Of a DNA stretch of 64,000 bases, positions 13,360-26,809 are shown one piece after another. The DNA comes from Glycine soja (Eukaryota; Streptophyta; Magnoliopsida; Fabales; Fabaceae). Position 1 is the first letter of the stretch; each line of letters opens with the position of its first letter. The notes below the pieces were generated by a model. That model did not search any database, was not told the origin of the DNA, and saw only the letters and a program-made list of their open reading frames with translations. The stretch is from positions 46,939,611 through 47,003,610 of the forward strand of contig NC_041003.1 of the NCBI RefSeq assembly GCF_004193775.1, in the 5' to 3' direction. The translations under genes and the position numbers were made by a program.

Positions 13360-13525
13360 TGTTATTTCCTGCATTTTTTTTCTGGAATATTTATTCCAAA
13401 ATGTAGGAAGCAATAGCCTAACAATTCGGAAATACACACTCCTTTTTTTTACTTTTGGAATAACCATTCCATAAGGTTAAAAAAATATTCTGAAAAGATT
13501 GCAGGAAGCAATAACCTAACAATGA
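13360..13525. repeat. small inverted/direct repeat cluster
   Basis: TTATTTCCTGCATTTT near 13362 is almost the inverse of AAAATGTAGGAAGCAATA near 13399. A related block GCAGGAAGCAATAACCTAAC recurs as a direct repeat near 13501. The same CCTGCA / GCAGGAAGCAA theme is seen at 21983-22126, suggesting a small MITE family. No target duplication was identified. Confidence 0.45.
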
Positions 13526-14029
13526 ACAATACAGCAGGAAGAAAAGACTTAAGTTTTGGTGCTTAAATCCATCGTAATTTCTTTCTTTTACTAAATTGCA
13601 CTTAGCAAAACGGCCTACTTAAAAGCGAATATTTTGAAAGCCAATATCAGGCCCAATCTTTGGCACAACAACACAATAGGAAAGGCGAAGTTCACGAAAG
13701 TTGTTGACAAAGAATAATCAGAAATTCATGAATTTTTTTTTTAACTAGTGGCCTTTTTTTTATGCTTCCATAAGCCATTTTTAGGCTTTTTAAACTAGTA
13801 GTCTACAACCATAATTTCATAAAAATATTTACAAATTCACATATTTTTCTTCTTGCACTGAATTTTTTATTTTTTATTTCAGAAGTATCGAAAGCAAAAT
13901 AAAATACAAAACACTGATACTATTTATATTTTTCTCTTTTTTTTAATGAAAAATGGTGGATCTTATAAGGGAACTGGAGGAAGCCATCACCTTCTAAAGT
14001 TAAGAAGAATAAAATCTTATGTTATTTAA

Positions 14030-14035
<6 letters not shown>

Positions 14036-14079
<44 letters not shown>
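14036..14079. repeat. (AT)n microsatellite
   Basis: About 22 uninterrupted AT units, 350 bp beyond the 3' end of the TBL coding region. Confidence 0.95.
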
Positions 14080-14083
<4 letters not shown>

Positions 14084-14426
14084 AAAACTAAAAATAACCA
14101 AACTAATTATATTTTTCAAGAAAGTTTTAGGGATGGAAAAACTAACAATTTTTTTGAACATTTCTTCCATAATATAGAAGAAATCAATTCAATTTTTCTC
14201 ATATATTTCTACTCTTTTTGATTGGCAACTATTATTGTGCACAAATCCCATTTCCATTTCTTTGATTTTTGCTTGTGATCATCTCCAAACAGAACTTCCA
14301 AACAAATAAAGAATAATCGCCACAAGGATCATTCTTTCCCATTTACAACTTGAAGTACCAAATGTAGAATGATCCACGAGAACGAAAAAAGATCTATTGT
14401 ATTAATATTTGAAATAGTTTCAACTT

Positions 14427-17178
14427 TCAAGGATAAAATAACTTGGCATACAAAAGCTCATTCCAAGTATCTTGAAGGCCAGGTAAGCACCAATGCACAC
14501 AATCAGCATAACTAACAGGGTTAGCTAATTGCTCTGGAGTCAATGGACTCCATTGCTTCTTGTAGATTGAAGTGTGTGCATCTCTACGATAATTGGATAG
14601 TTGTGTGATGTTCAAAAATGTAATGGGCACTTTAGATTTGCTAAACACTCCTCCAATTACTTCCATTATACTCTTCCTACAATCAGAGCCCCAATATGTG
14701 GGATCATCAATTAGAGTGGTCTCATTGTAACAATTCCCTCCCGGTTCACCTCCCCAGTCTATGCTCCTGTCATATATTATTTATGAAACATTAGGTTATT
14801 CACACATTGGATGCTGGTAAAGAACATTGAAATATGACAACCATAGTCAATATGACCACATTTTTAGCTTAGAAAAATATGAAGAGAGAGAGAGAGAGAG
14901 AGCTATACTCACTTTCCATGTGAAGGTGACATGCTTGTGAAAAACACTCTTGTTTTCTTTGGATCCATATTCAACCTAACCCATCTAAGCATACTTTTCA
15001 TAGCCATGCCGTAAGCATCCTCTGTTGAGAGCTCAACAATCTCTTTTACTTCATCATCGAAAGATCCAAGTCTAAAGATTTGAGGAACAAATCAAGTATT
15101 ATTATCAAACTTCTTAGGAAAAAAAATGAAAGATGGAAAAGCCATTTCTGTTTTGAATAGAATAGAAAAACATACAAGATTTTCATCTTCAAGCCAGTCA
15201 TCCACCAAAGATAGGTGTTGAATACCAAAATGTCAACACCTTTCCAATTTCTGCCATGCTTATTGATTGAACCTTTTCTCACAATCCTATCAGATATCCT
15301 ATGAATGACAGCATTGTCTGAGTTTGATTCAAGAAGAAAAGGTGCCCAGTAGAACTCAATTGTAGCATTGTATTCCTAATTGAACACAATAAAATCAATA
15401 AAAAATGCATAATTACAAAGCTAAAACTAGAAACATCACAAAGTGAATCGACCAAAAAGTTCTTTTACCTTTATAGAGAATACCGTGAGTGAATCAAAGG
15501 TTTCCATTGATTTGCCATCCTCGGGAATGAGTTTATGGAGAAGGCACACGAAAGAGACATATTGACCGCGGTTAAGAGAATCACCAACAAACATCATCCT
15601 TTTCCCACGAAGTGTTTCGAGCACCAAACTAGCATTGAATCTACAATAAAGTTTAAATTAAACCATTATATTTGTCTTGTGTGAAACAAAAATACTGTTT
15701 ACCATTGAATCTACAAATCTTTCTATTACTTTATAAAGAAAATAATAAATGAAAAAGTAAATTCATTTAATACTTTAAAATTATAAAATAGTTCAAATTT
15801 ACCATACAAAGAAAGTATGATGAATTGGTGTTGATGTTGTAAGAGAATTTTTGGAATTATTCTTTAAATGATTAGGTATAACTTTAATCTTTATCTTATT
15901 TAAATGAGTATTACTGAAAAATTAGCCGAAAAATGAGATAATACACATTTTTTACACTGTATTTTAATTTAAAACTTTTATCTAATTTTAACTTTTTTTT
16001 TTTTCCACTCTACTATACAGTACCTTAATTGTTGCAAACTCTCTAACATGAGCCCATCACCACTAAATTCTAAAGCCGTCTCTCTAAATATAGAGTGAAC
16101 GAGTAGGAGGGTCGTCTACCCTAGAATACGTTGCCCCGGCGTAAATAAAAGATAAAGGAAAGAGAGAAACTGTCCTACAAAACTACTACATAGGTGTGGT
16201 TCCGTCACGTACCACATAATCATGACTCAGATCAAGTGAAGTAAAGTAAAGTAAAACACACACAAATTAAGGACACGCAATAATACTATACGAAACTGTT
16301 ACAAGCTTTTTTTTCAAATACTATAAACTCCATCAAAATGAATTTTGCCAAAAATTTAAACCAAACATGGCTTACTTGGGAAGATCGCAACCGTGAGGTT
16401 GCCACCTCCAATGCTGGTAATCCTTGTCGGGTCGTCCATGTTCTTGACAAGTCAATTGTGGCTGAATGTACGGACATTCCGATTCCTCGTACAACGGCCG
16501 AGTCAACTCGTCCCGAACCCAGCTTCCGCTGAACACGTCACACCCTTCCTCCGCCTTCCCCACCGCAAACGGAAGCTTCTGCCTCTTCACCCTCTCTGTT
16601 GTTTCAAAATTCAGCAAGCAAGAAATCACATCGCATGATACCACAAATTAAACAAAAAAAAAAAAAGAAGCCTTATTAGAAAATGTAATTCAGCCATTTT
16701 CATTCCTCATGTTTCATCAAATTTTTAAGTCATATTTTTTGTTGTCGTTAAATAATAATTTATGCAGTGAACATGCACGATATTATTATCGTATAATTAG
16801 AAGAGTGTCAGTGAGTGTCGTTAATATTTAGATAGAATTACGACAATAAAGCCTGGCTATAAATGAGAAAAAAGCTTGACGAATTTAATTAGGATACATA
16901 ATCGCATGATGATAATCCTATGAACTAAAAATGTAACTGAGTCTGAGTAATTAAAATGAAAAAAGTGAGTGAACTATGAACTCACCGGTTGTGGAGGAGA
17001 GTTTGTGAGGGTAATTAGAGTAGTTTTGGAACTGTTGACCGAAGATGCACATGAAGTCTTCGCCATAGAGGATAGCGACAAAGAGGATGAAAACTATGAG
17101 GGTGAAGAGGTAGGGAGAGAGGCGTGCTTTGCCTCTGAGAAGGGAAGAAGAAGGTGAGAATGGTGGCTTCATTTGCAT
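14427..17178 (-). CDS. TBL: TRICHOME BIREFRINGENCE-LIKE (TBL) polysaccharide O-acetyltransferase
   Basis: Six exons on the minus strand (17178-16986, 16595-16376, 15640-15469, 15375-15176, 15071-14913, 14766-14427), all with GT-AG borders and consistent phase, give 427 residues. A short basic N-terminus is followed by one membrane segment at about residues 21-38, as in type II Golgi enzymes. The TBL domain begins CDVFSGSWV at 83; the PC-esterase domain has the catalytic GDS motif at 157-159 ([10 protein letters not shown]) and the DCVHWCLPG motif with D403 and H406. Family members acetylate xylan or other wall polysaccharides from acetyl-CoA in the Golgi. The resemblance is closest to the xylan-acting TBL29/TBL31-35 group, probably TBL33, but that subgroup is from memory. 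A second ATG two codons in (17172) could also be the start. Confidence 0.93.
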
Positions 17179-17359
17179 GAAACCATTCACCAAACCCAAC
17201 CTAGCTACTAGGATTCTAATATTTTCTCCCCTGCCACTATGTATGTTTTATTTTCGTTAATATAGCCAACAATTTTTTGCTTTGACAGAAAGAACAGCAA
17301 AACAGAAAAATTAAGATAAGAGAAAAGGAGGAAATGTGCGAGTTAAGGAAAACGGTTCC

Positions 17360-17378
17360 GGGGGGGGGGGGGGGGGGG
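17360..17378. repeat. G19 homopolymer upstream of TBL
   Basis: Nineteen consecutive G residues on the plus strand, about 180 bp before the TBL start codon, hence in its promoter or 5' UTR. It stands out in an AT-rich setting. It may form a G-quadruplex or simply be length-polymorphic, and its exact length in an assembly is unreliable. Confidence 0.85.
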
Positions 17379-20300
17379 TCAATTTCTGTCTTATTGATAA
17401 GCACTAATTTAATTAGTAAGGTTGGAAAATTGTGATTAATGATTAAGTATATCAGTATTCCTACAGAAAAGAAAAATAGCCGCATAACTGAACACCAAGA
17501 GCTATATTTTGTATTTATAATGAGTGTTTATACTACTAATTAAATTAATTGTTGACTGACTGTTTATTATATTATTAAAAACATGTCAACATATTTATTA
17601 TATTGTTAAAAAATGTCAAAATAAAATGGAAATAAAGGGAAGTAATTAGTCAAGATATAATTAGAAACTGATTGTTTTTAATTTTTTACCAAAACAAAAG
17701 ACTTATAATTAATACCATATTTATTGTTAGCAAGGTACTTTGATTATTTTGACAACTAATTGCGGTTTTTCTTTCTAAATACTTTTTTTTGGGTGAATTA
17801 TTTTTTTCTTTCTAAATATTATGTCAACATAAAATGTAAATTTAATTAAAACATTCATGTCAATACTACTGAACTTTATTTTTTTATCAAATGGTAGAAA
17901 ATAAAAGGAAGTTAAGGCATGCAAAATATACTTATAAAATTGATAGAGAAGAGAATCATATATTAGGATAAATAATTGAAAGAGATAAATTAAAAAAAAA
18001 ACTAATATATGAGTACCACTTACTTTTTTTAAAATTTAATTAACAAAATATATTGACATTAATGTAACATTTGTTTGCGTCATCCAATTATAGATAATTA
18101 TTTTTTTATCCATAGAAATTAGATACAGTACAATAAAATTTAGGTATAATACTCACATGCTTAACCAATTGAATTAGTCCATTGTATATATTATCGTATA
18201 TGATTTTATAGTAGTCATTGCCTTTAATTTGTTTAATTACTTTAATAGTTTATAATTTGTAATTAGTTGACAATTTTTTAAATTAAAAATATATAAACAT
18301 TACACTTTTATTTTTGTGTCGAAGTGTTCCTATTATAGTTAACAGACAAAATAAAACTGAATACAATAAAATTGTCAAAAGAAAATTACTACTAAAAGGA
18401 TTTGACCTTCTTAAGTTACACATTTTTTTGACAAAAATCATAGAAAGTTATATTTCTTCTTCTTCTTTCTCCCTATAAGATATATCATATATACATGAAG
18501 GGCGTATTATTATCATTATAAGTTAATAAATTATACTTTAACACTGTCTTAGTATTAGGTAGAAAGACCGGTGAATGTTTTATATATATATATATATAAA
18601 AAAAAGAGACCAGTGAATAAGAAGCGAAAGCTATACTACACCACATGGCAATACTATAATGTGTAATTACGGCAACTTGTTCGTTTTCTTTCTAGCCATT
18701 AATAGAAAAATGTTTCGTGAATGTTAAATGGGATGGGACAATTAAAGTTACCTTTTTTAGAGTATATTTTGTGATGGATGAATATGAAATAAATAAATAA
18801 ATATTAAGATAACTAGATATTACATATATATAATATGTCATTTTTTATGTCAAGTAATTAAGTAAATATCCGGAGTTGCTATTTTTTGAATATTGTCCTA
18901 ATTTCACGAAACATTTCCTATAACATATTCAAAATACTTCAATAGTAATGGTATTCGCATATCCCAATTTTGACGGGTGTATGACAAAAAGAGATGATAG
19001 ATGTGACAAAACAAATGAGAAATAAAGAGAGAAATATGAAAAAAAATAAAGTGAAAGTGAGTTGTATGAGAAATTGGATATATATTAAATATTCAACCAG
19101 ATCATGCATGTAATATCAATTGAAAAAAGGAAAGAAAAAAAAAAAAGGTTGTAATTACAACCGTGATCTAGAAGGGGTGAAATGAAGAGATATGGTGGGT
19201 TGAGTAGGATCCATATGGTGCGATACTACGAGAGGAACACTATGTTTGGAGGTTATAAACATTGCTTGGCTTCAAAGTTAAGGACGCATGGAAGATTGCT
19301 AATCATAATCACTTGACTTCCCTTTTCTATATAAATGATTGTACCCAATAAAATAAAATAAAAAGACGTACCAATATGACCTTTTTATTCTTTAAGAATT
19401 AATTTTGTTTTGGACATTAGGTGGAGTGTGGTTAGGTATATATTCGGTCACATTTAGCTATCATTTGGAACTAACTTGCGTCGTTACTTTGATTCTCACC
19501 AAAACAAAGAAATTTCGGACGTTGCAGGTATGCATGTATTATGCAGTTGTAGCTTAATTTGTTGGACATTCATAAAAGTCTTAGAACGATGGATCACCTA
19601 AACACACAAAAAATATTTTTGTTGATCAATGCTAGTGCATTTTTGTGAAAAGATAAAATACTTTGTAAGATTACATGTTAGGACATTGGAGTCTAGCTAA
19701 AATTCTGGTTGCATCTTCTACGGCCTCGACTCTTCTACTGGTTGTTGCAATAATTGCTTTCTTAAGGAGGAATGTGGTGACAAGGAGAAGGGTTATGGAT
19801 ATTACTCTGTTCCAAAACTTAGGCATTAATTCCTTGTACCTGGGTTTTGTTTCTATGCATTAATAAAATTTTGGCCTTTTCAATAAAAAATATTACTTCT
19901 CTTTATTTATTCTTGTCACATCATGAAATCCTTAACTACCTATAACTTGTTTAATCCTATACAGGCATTAGAACTACTTATTCTAGTTTCAATATAAATG
20001 CCTCGACGCCTTATCATTTTGAATTTACTTTTCCCAATCCATGCTGCTAAATATAGGCAAGCTAAGTTCGGATAAGAGCCATTCAAATTTTCAGTCCAGT
20101 GTATTAACAATAAGGAAAATATGAGGAGCTGCAACATTAGAAAGCACCTCCACATAATGCATGTGAGCAATTAGTGACAGCAAGCTAATTTTTGGATAAG
20201 TCCACAAATGATCAAGCACACAACAAAGCCTACAAAGAGAAATTCTGCTTCAAGGATAGGATTTATATATATATATATATATATGGCATTGATCAAGTAT

Positions 20301-21980
20301 ATATGTTAGCTCTGTAATTATCTCCCCACTTGTAACAATATGGCATGATTGGCATCAGTTATGATTTATGAGTCTTTTCCAATTCCACCTAACCGCCTTA
20401 TGAGTTATGAGTGCATCTGCATTCCACCACACGTAAAACCTATGCTTCTAATTTACTAAGGTAGATAATTTGTAACACGGCATGGATTCCAATAATTAAC
20501 CCCAATATATTGAGTTGTTTTTTTAGAACAGAGATACCTTTCGTGGGAAGCAATTTTGTTTAAGTCTTGTAAGCAACAAACTCTCCAATTTGAGATATTG
20601 CATAACTAAGGTTAGCAGTAACTGTTATATAGTGCCGAAGGCCTAAAAAGCCACATAAAGGGTATTATAAGATTTACTATATCCTGCTCATTTGATGCAA
20701 CAATTAGAGAATGATGATATTCCTTGAATTGATGTAACTCTCGAGGCAGCAATCCACACTTAATTTTAGCATGTGATACTCTAACATTGCCAATATCAAC
20801 ATCTATACTAGTATTAAGAGACAGATAATAAGCTGCTTCGCATGTGCGTGAACACAATGACTTATAATTCCCACCCTTCATATATTTAGTAAAATTAGTT
20901 TACAAAAGTTTTGCTCCTGAGTCCTGACATAAGCTTTCCTCCTTTTTTTTAATAATTTTTCATACACACCATAAAATTCAATTGAATTCTTAAATATTCT
21001 TTGTAAGTGATTTATATCATATCAAAATCAATGGCTAAAAAGGAGAAACATGAAACCTTAAAGAAAATTAATCAAATCTCCAAAGTCCTTACTAGCATGT
21101 ACAGAGTAATAAGGTCGTTCAAAGATTAGAAAACCTTAAATGATATAAAATTTCTTTGGGAATTGCTTGAATCATGAATTATAATTTGAGATTCAAGTAA
21201 TAAGGCTTCAAAATCAAATTTACGTGGTCATCTGACAAGAGCAGAAGTAAAAGTCATCTGAGCTGAGGTCTGCGTATGTCTATGATACAGCTTGTTATAA
21301 GTAATTTGAAAAATTTATCAGTGAGCACTGGTTGTATAACTATAAACACGTTCAAGAGATTATTAGCTATGTGGATAAGGGTTTTTCGATATGACGGAGA
21401 AGAAACTCAATAAGTTGTGTATATGTTGTAGCCTCACATGATTTACGTGGCATGGGTGACTTGGCCTTTCATCTGCACAGAACAAAAAGAGGCTAAGGTA
21501 GGGATTAAAAGATGTCATTCTAAAAATAAAGGGCACTATTTAGGGAGAAATTATTAATTGTAGTGTTGAACTATCATATATAATTCCAACCAATCTTTAT
21601 ATATATGTGTAATCAAGTGTTTTTTCTTAAATTAGAAAACTTTTTTTTTAAAAGGAAATTAGAAAACTTAAATAAGTATCAGTGTATCACTTAGAGATCG
21701 ATTAAGATTATAGATAGAAGATGGTCCAAGACTACTTGATATCTTCTACTAAGGTAGGAAATTTTACACATTGAAAAGATTAAAAAAGAAATCTAATAAA
21801 TATTTAAGACAAAAAGAGGATAAATATAAACAAGTTAGAATTAAAAAAATATTACTTCAAGTAGTGTCTAATAAAAATCAAGAATTTATTAAAAAAATTT
21901 GTTTATCAAACTGTCAAACAAACTTTTAGGTTAGTAAAAAAAGTTAAAAGCTAATTAAAATGTCTTATCAAACACAATCT
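17379..21980. other. intergenic region, no recognisable gene
   Basis: The first part is upstream DNA of the minus-strand TBL gene. The rest is AT-rich with short AT tracts near 18582 and 20262. Two minus-strand frames at 19940-20170 and 20612-20881 have more even composition than their surroundings; the second includes the phrase CGLLPRELHQFKEYHHS, which looks protein-like, but I cannot assign it to a family and no exon structure joins the two. They may be remains of one dead gene. Confidence 0.45.
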
Positions 21981-21982
21981 AA

Positions 21983-22126
21983 GGAAATTACTTCCTGCAC
22001 TTAACCCGGAATGTAAATTTTTATATTCCGGAAAGGCCTTTTCAGAATGCAATCATACATTCCAGATTAGGTGTTTAGAAAGCTTAAAAGGTACAGGAAA
22101 CAAAAGTGAAGGTGCAGTAAGCAACT
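21983..22126. repeat. small MITE-like inverted repeat
   Basis: ATTACTTCCTGCACTT at the left and its near inverse AAGGTGCAGTAAGCAA at the right enclose about 110 bp with an internal GGAATGT / ACATTCC pair. The theme resembles the cluster at 13360-13525. I found no convincing target duplication. Confidence 0.45.
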
Positions 22127-22256
22127 ATTAAGTAACCATACTTCATTTGGGAAAACCCATCTTATTGTTTAGTGTCCGCAAATCCATATTATTGGTTGAT
22201 GCCCAAGCCCATCATTTTGTTAAACTAGACTCCATCCAGCCCACACATCATTTCAT

Positions 22257-23089
22257 GGGTGTTGCTACGCGCACCATGAAAATTGCTATTACACCCCGCA
22301 TAACTTATGCAATTCCCATTTTGCCTTTCTGTAAAACTGATACGGAATGGACAATCTGTAAGCCTCTTACAATCCATATGAGGCTTATGGATTGGGCATG
22401 AATCAAATATGTGACTTTCGCGTTATTAACACGATACTCTAATCAATTGAGCTAATAAACCAATTATATTATAAAATAATTAATGTCATTATATGTAACA
22501 CTAAAATTTCTAATGTATATTTAATGCACATGTATATTTAGATAATAAATTTTATAACAATTAATTTTGATCTAATAATTAATTTGATTACATATATAAA
22601 TTGTAAATAAAAATCATAGGTTTATTAACATAAATTTATTAATATATTTTTTGACCTTATTACAATTAATTTTGATCTAATAATGTAATTTTTTACATAT
22701 ATAAATTTTAAATGAAAATCATAGGTTTCATAAAAATTCATATATGTAAACATATTAATTATTATATCAAAATTAATTGCCACAAAATTTATTACCTAAA
22801 TTTTCATGCGCATTAAATATACATTAAAAATTTTAATGTTATATATAGCGACATTAATTATTTTATAACATAATTGGTTTATTAGCTTAGTTGGTTAAAA
22901 CCTCATGCTAATAATGTGAAAGTCATAACTTTGATTCTTGTTTGAACCATTAATTTTAAATTAACTTGTAAAACATATTTTTGAAAAAAAAATTTAAAAA
23001 AATCATTTGAACCACTTATGGAAGGACAAAATGAGAATTACGCAAGTGATGTTGTACCAGCAATTTGCATACTGCGCGTAACAACACCC
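22257..23089. mobile_element. 833-bp Mutator-like foldback element with tRNA-Ile-like arms
   Basis: The termini are inverted repeats starting GGGTGTTG(C/T)TACGCGCA with 27 of 31 positions matching. They are flanked by perfect 9-bp direct repeats TCATTTCAT at 22248-22256 and 23090-23098, the length made by Mutator-like transposases. Inside, a second pair of inverted arms (about 22398-22600 and 22735-22936) ends in sequences resembling plant tRNA-Ile(AAU): A-box-like TTAGCTTAGTTGG, anticodon-loop-like GCTAATAA and B-box-like TTTGATTC. The two tRNA-like pieces point outwards on opposite strands. No transposase frame is present. Ends and duplication are seen directly; the tRNA origin is inferred from similarity recalled from memory. 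Confidence 0.82.
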
Positions 23090-23098
23090 TCATTTCAT

Positions 23099-24039
23099 AG
23101 GAAGACCAAATCCAAATGAGTTAAGAAAAAAAAAAAACTCATTGAAGCTGACTCGTCTAACAAGTTAAAGGGGGTGGAGGTTGGTAAGTCACTTAATCTA
23201 TTGATTCATTATAATCCGTTTAATGTAACTCACTCATAAAACAAATTTGAGATGAGTTGAGTTGGATTAACATGCTGCTGGGTTGATTTTTTATTTTTCT
23301 TTTAACAATTATTTTAGTCCATGTAAATGTATATTTTTTCAGTAAATGACAATTTTAGTCTTTTAATTTATATGGCGTTTTTACTTTCTTCTCTGAATTA
23401 AAGAAAATTATCAAAAGTCTCTAAAGTTGCATTTTGAATTTTATATTAATCCCTGAATGCATGTGAAATATGTATAGTAATTAAACAAAGAGGCTCGCTA
23501 AAGTGCAAAAGTTTGTTTTTTTACTATTAATTAATCGAATTGAAAGCCTTTTATGTACAATATAGTTTAGCAATGAGCATTGCTCAATAGTGGAAAAAGA
23601 TTTGGTTCGAAAACTTAACTGTAGTCTTTTTTATCAATACTAATTTAACTGTAGTCTAATATTGAGTTTTTGATATATAGTTTTAAGAAATTAATAACAA
23701 TTTATAAATATTTCACTTGGCTAGAATATGGAAAATCCAGATGTGTCATTTCTAAAAATAATGAGTTGTAGTTAAAGATACTTTGTTGATTTCTATTTAT
23801 CATATACTTCATCTAGGAAATGGAATATTTCACACGCTAAAATTAAATCACTCTACTATATGAGTAATGTTATATAATATACATTTTTTTGGTGGAAGTC
23901 TTCGTTCACGTGCGAATATTCCCAAATTCCTTTAAATAATCATATTTTAGTAATAAAAAAAAAGTTGTGATTACTCTCAAGAAGTAGTACCCCCCATGTG
24001 GAAATTATTAGGCAATAGTGAATTGTACTGATTATATAT
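23099..24039. other. intergenic region upstream of the GH85 tandem pair
   Basis: Nothing recognisable apart from AT-rich sequence. Similarity to the second GH85 upstream region begins only near 24040, so this interval lies outside the duplicated block. Confidence 0.5.
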
Positions 24040-25140
24040 CGACCATAAATGTGTTGTCTTATGAAGTCAATGAGAGTAAACAGTGACTTGGTGTTGATAA
24101 CTGGTAGCATATGGTTCCTCGTCTTCTTCGAGTCCATATTCTTAGACTGTCCGAAACATATATACTTGGTTTTTTGGTTCTACAAACAACTCAAAAGCTC
24201 TCATAATATTATTGTGTCACATACAATAATGTCTCACTCCATTAATTCAGAGTCGGAGTTTGATCCTAAGCAACCCTCCGTGCCCATATCGTATCCAATA
24301 AAGACCCTCAAGGATCTGGAATCACGCTCCTACTATGAGTCCTTTCACTACCCTTTCAACAAAGCTTCAGTTCCAATTGAAAGTGGCCATTCTGCACCGT
24401 TGCCTAATCGTAGAAGAATACTAGTGTGCCATGATATGGCTGGAGGGTACTTAGATGATAAGTGGGTCCAGGGAGGGACTAATGCTGAAGCCTATGCCAT
24501 ATGGCATTGGCATTTGATAGATGTGTTTGTCTACTTCTCTCATAATCTCGTCACTCTCCCTCCTCCTTCTTGGACTAATACAGCTCATCGTCATGGTGTT
24601 AAGGTACTAAGTAATTATTACTACTTGTTGCTTATGTATGATATTCACTTTAGCTTTGAAATTGGCTGATTTTTTTTTGAGAAGTATTTAGAAAAGAGAA
24701 TAAGAAGATAAAATAGATTGAACCGGCATCAAATATGAGAGCTCAGAGCTGGCTGATAGTATAACCACAGTTGTAAGCTTTAAAAATGTGATAAGTTATT
24801 TTAATTTTGCATTAACCGGTGCTGGTTAAGGTCAATCATAAGCTTCTAGAGTTGGTTTAGTTTAACTGATCAGAGATTAGTAGAAGGTAAATCTAACCAT
24901 TGTCAAATGTTTATTGCCATATTATTTGTTGCCAAATGTTTTAATCAGGATAACCAGATAATTCATTTTCTTTACCTGACTAAATTCGAATTAAATAAGC
25001 ATCACATTATTTATTGCTAAATGTTTTATGGCTCTTGAACTTTCTTTGTTGTAATTGTACCCTAAATCTCTTAGGTGCTGGGGACTTTCATCACTGAAGG
25101 GGATGAGGGAGCGGTTGTCTGTGATGAAATGCTTTCAACA

Positions 25141-25184
25141 AAGGAGTCTGCCCAAATGTATGCAACAAAGGAGTCTGCCCAAAC
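25141..25184 (+). repeat. frame-breaking tandem repeat in exon 2 of the upstream GH85 copy
   Basis: AAGGAGTCTGCCCAA occurs at 25141-25155 and again at 25168-25182, 27 bp apart. The paralogue has it once (as AAGAAGTCTGCCCAA near 36980). The net gain is 16 bp, consistent with a 27-bp tandem duplication followed by an 11-bp loss, or with a single template slip. It destroys the reading frame. Confidence 0.9.
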
Positions 25185-26809
25185 ACTTGGCTGAGCTTGC
25201 TGTTAATTTAGGCTTTGATGGATGGCTGGTAATCAATTTTTCATCATTGAGATAAATATACATAATTAATCTTCTAATACTTTGAAGCATGCCATTTTTT
25301 AAAATTCTTTTCAATGATTCAAATAGCAACACTCAATTGCAGTTGAATATGGAGGTATCATTGAAGCCAAAACAGATTTCTAATTTGAAAGAGTTTGTCA
25401 ATCATTTATCATTAACAACGCATTCTTCAGTGCCTGGATCACTAGTGATATGGTGAGCATTAGAAGACACAATTTTTATGATTTTTTTTTACTGAAATGG
25501 AAGGTGCCAGCAATTGACTTTCATGCCCTTTCTTGATCATGCAGGTATGACAGTGTCACTATTAATGGTGATCTATGGTGGCAAGATGAACTAAATGAAC
25601 ATAATAAGCCTTTCTTTGATATATGTGATGGGATATTTACAAATTACACATGGCAGGTATTGCTTATGTTCCCCTGCCATGCTGCTTCAATACTGCTGTT
25701 TAGTCAATTGTTATTTTCTGTGAGTTAATTTTATTGTTATCAATACAATGTAGGAAGACTATCCAAGGCGATCTGCTGCTGTTGCTGGTGATCGAAAGTT
25801 TGATGTGTACATGGGGATTGATATATTTGGAAGGAACACATATGGTGGTGGAATGTGGAATGTATGTGATATGTGTCATATACACATTTTTATTTGATAG
25901 TTGCATATTATGTTTTATTATACTAGTTTTAAACTTATTTGGAATTCAATGTTTAATTGTCCTGAATGGAACATACAGTATAACTGAATTTCGCCCATCA
26001 CACTTGAATATGAATTGCATTATGTTTTAATGTTAATGTGACATTAATTAATAAAAATCACATGGTACATGAACTTCATATTTTACACTAGTCTATGCAA
26101 TCTGTTTTTCAAAGTGTTTTCCTTTCTGATTTTCACTTGACTACACTACAACTGCCTCAGTATAAGAAAATTAAATCTTTTCAGTTTTATTAACAGGTTC
26201 AGGAATAGATATTGTGTTCTTTGCATTCAAATTCATTAATAAGGTAATAATTATCCTTAAGCGTGATTTTACATAGTAATCTAGAGATAATAATAGTCCT
26301 ATAGCACTGATTTCGCTTTAGTGTACTATTGATATTATTGTGGATGTTCTTTTTAGTGCTATGCAACTGCATTCCTAGAAGTTCCTTATGACAACCTTCA
26401 CATACTGAAGCACCCAACTTTTTCCCTTACATGAATTTTTGTTTCTTGCGTTAGTAAACATCCATGATTCACCTAATTTAATAGATTACTAGTGAACATC
26501 TATATGCATTATCTGATGTTACTGTTGAGGGTAATTATATTGAACTTTTCTAAAATTACTGGGTAATTATATTGAACTTTTCTAAAATTACTTAGTTCTG
26601 TATGACTCTTGATGCTTTTAATAACATTTTGCTTCAACCAAATGCTAATTAATATGTTTTGTGCCATATTGGTGAATTTAAATTATATTTACGATATGCC
26701 TTTCTATGAAATTTTGTGGGAGTTAAGTTTGTAAAAAGAATTTGGAGACAAATAATATTGAACAAGTATTAGTTTATGATTGGTAGAGTTGAAGGATACT
26801 TGTGTTTCT

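Larger units (their letters stand above)
12519..14426. other. intergenic region downstream of the TBL gene
   Basis: No gene is supported. The interval includes a small inverted-repeat cluster at 13360-13525 and an (AT)n tract at 14036-14079. The final part before 14426 should be the 3' UTR of the minus-strand TBL gene. Confidence 0.6.

Noticed and set aside
22870..22940. Possible functional tRNA-Ile gene
   Set aside because: The acceptor stem and B box are degenerate and it lies in a transposon palindrome, so I treat it as a tRNA-derived relic only.
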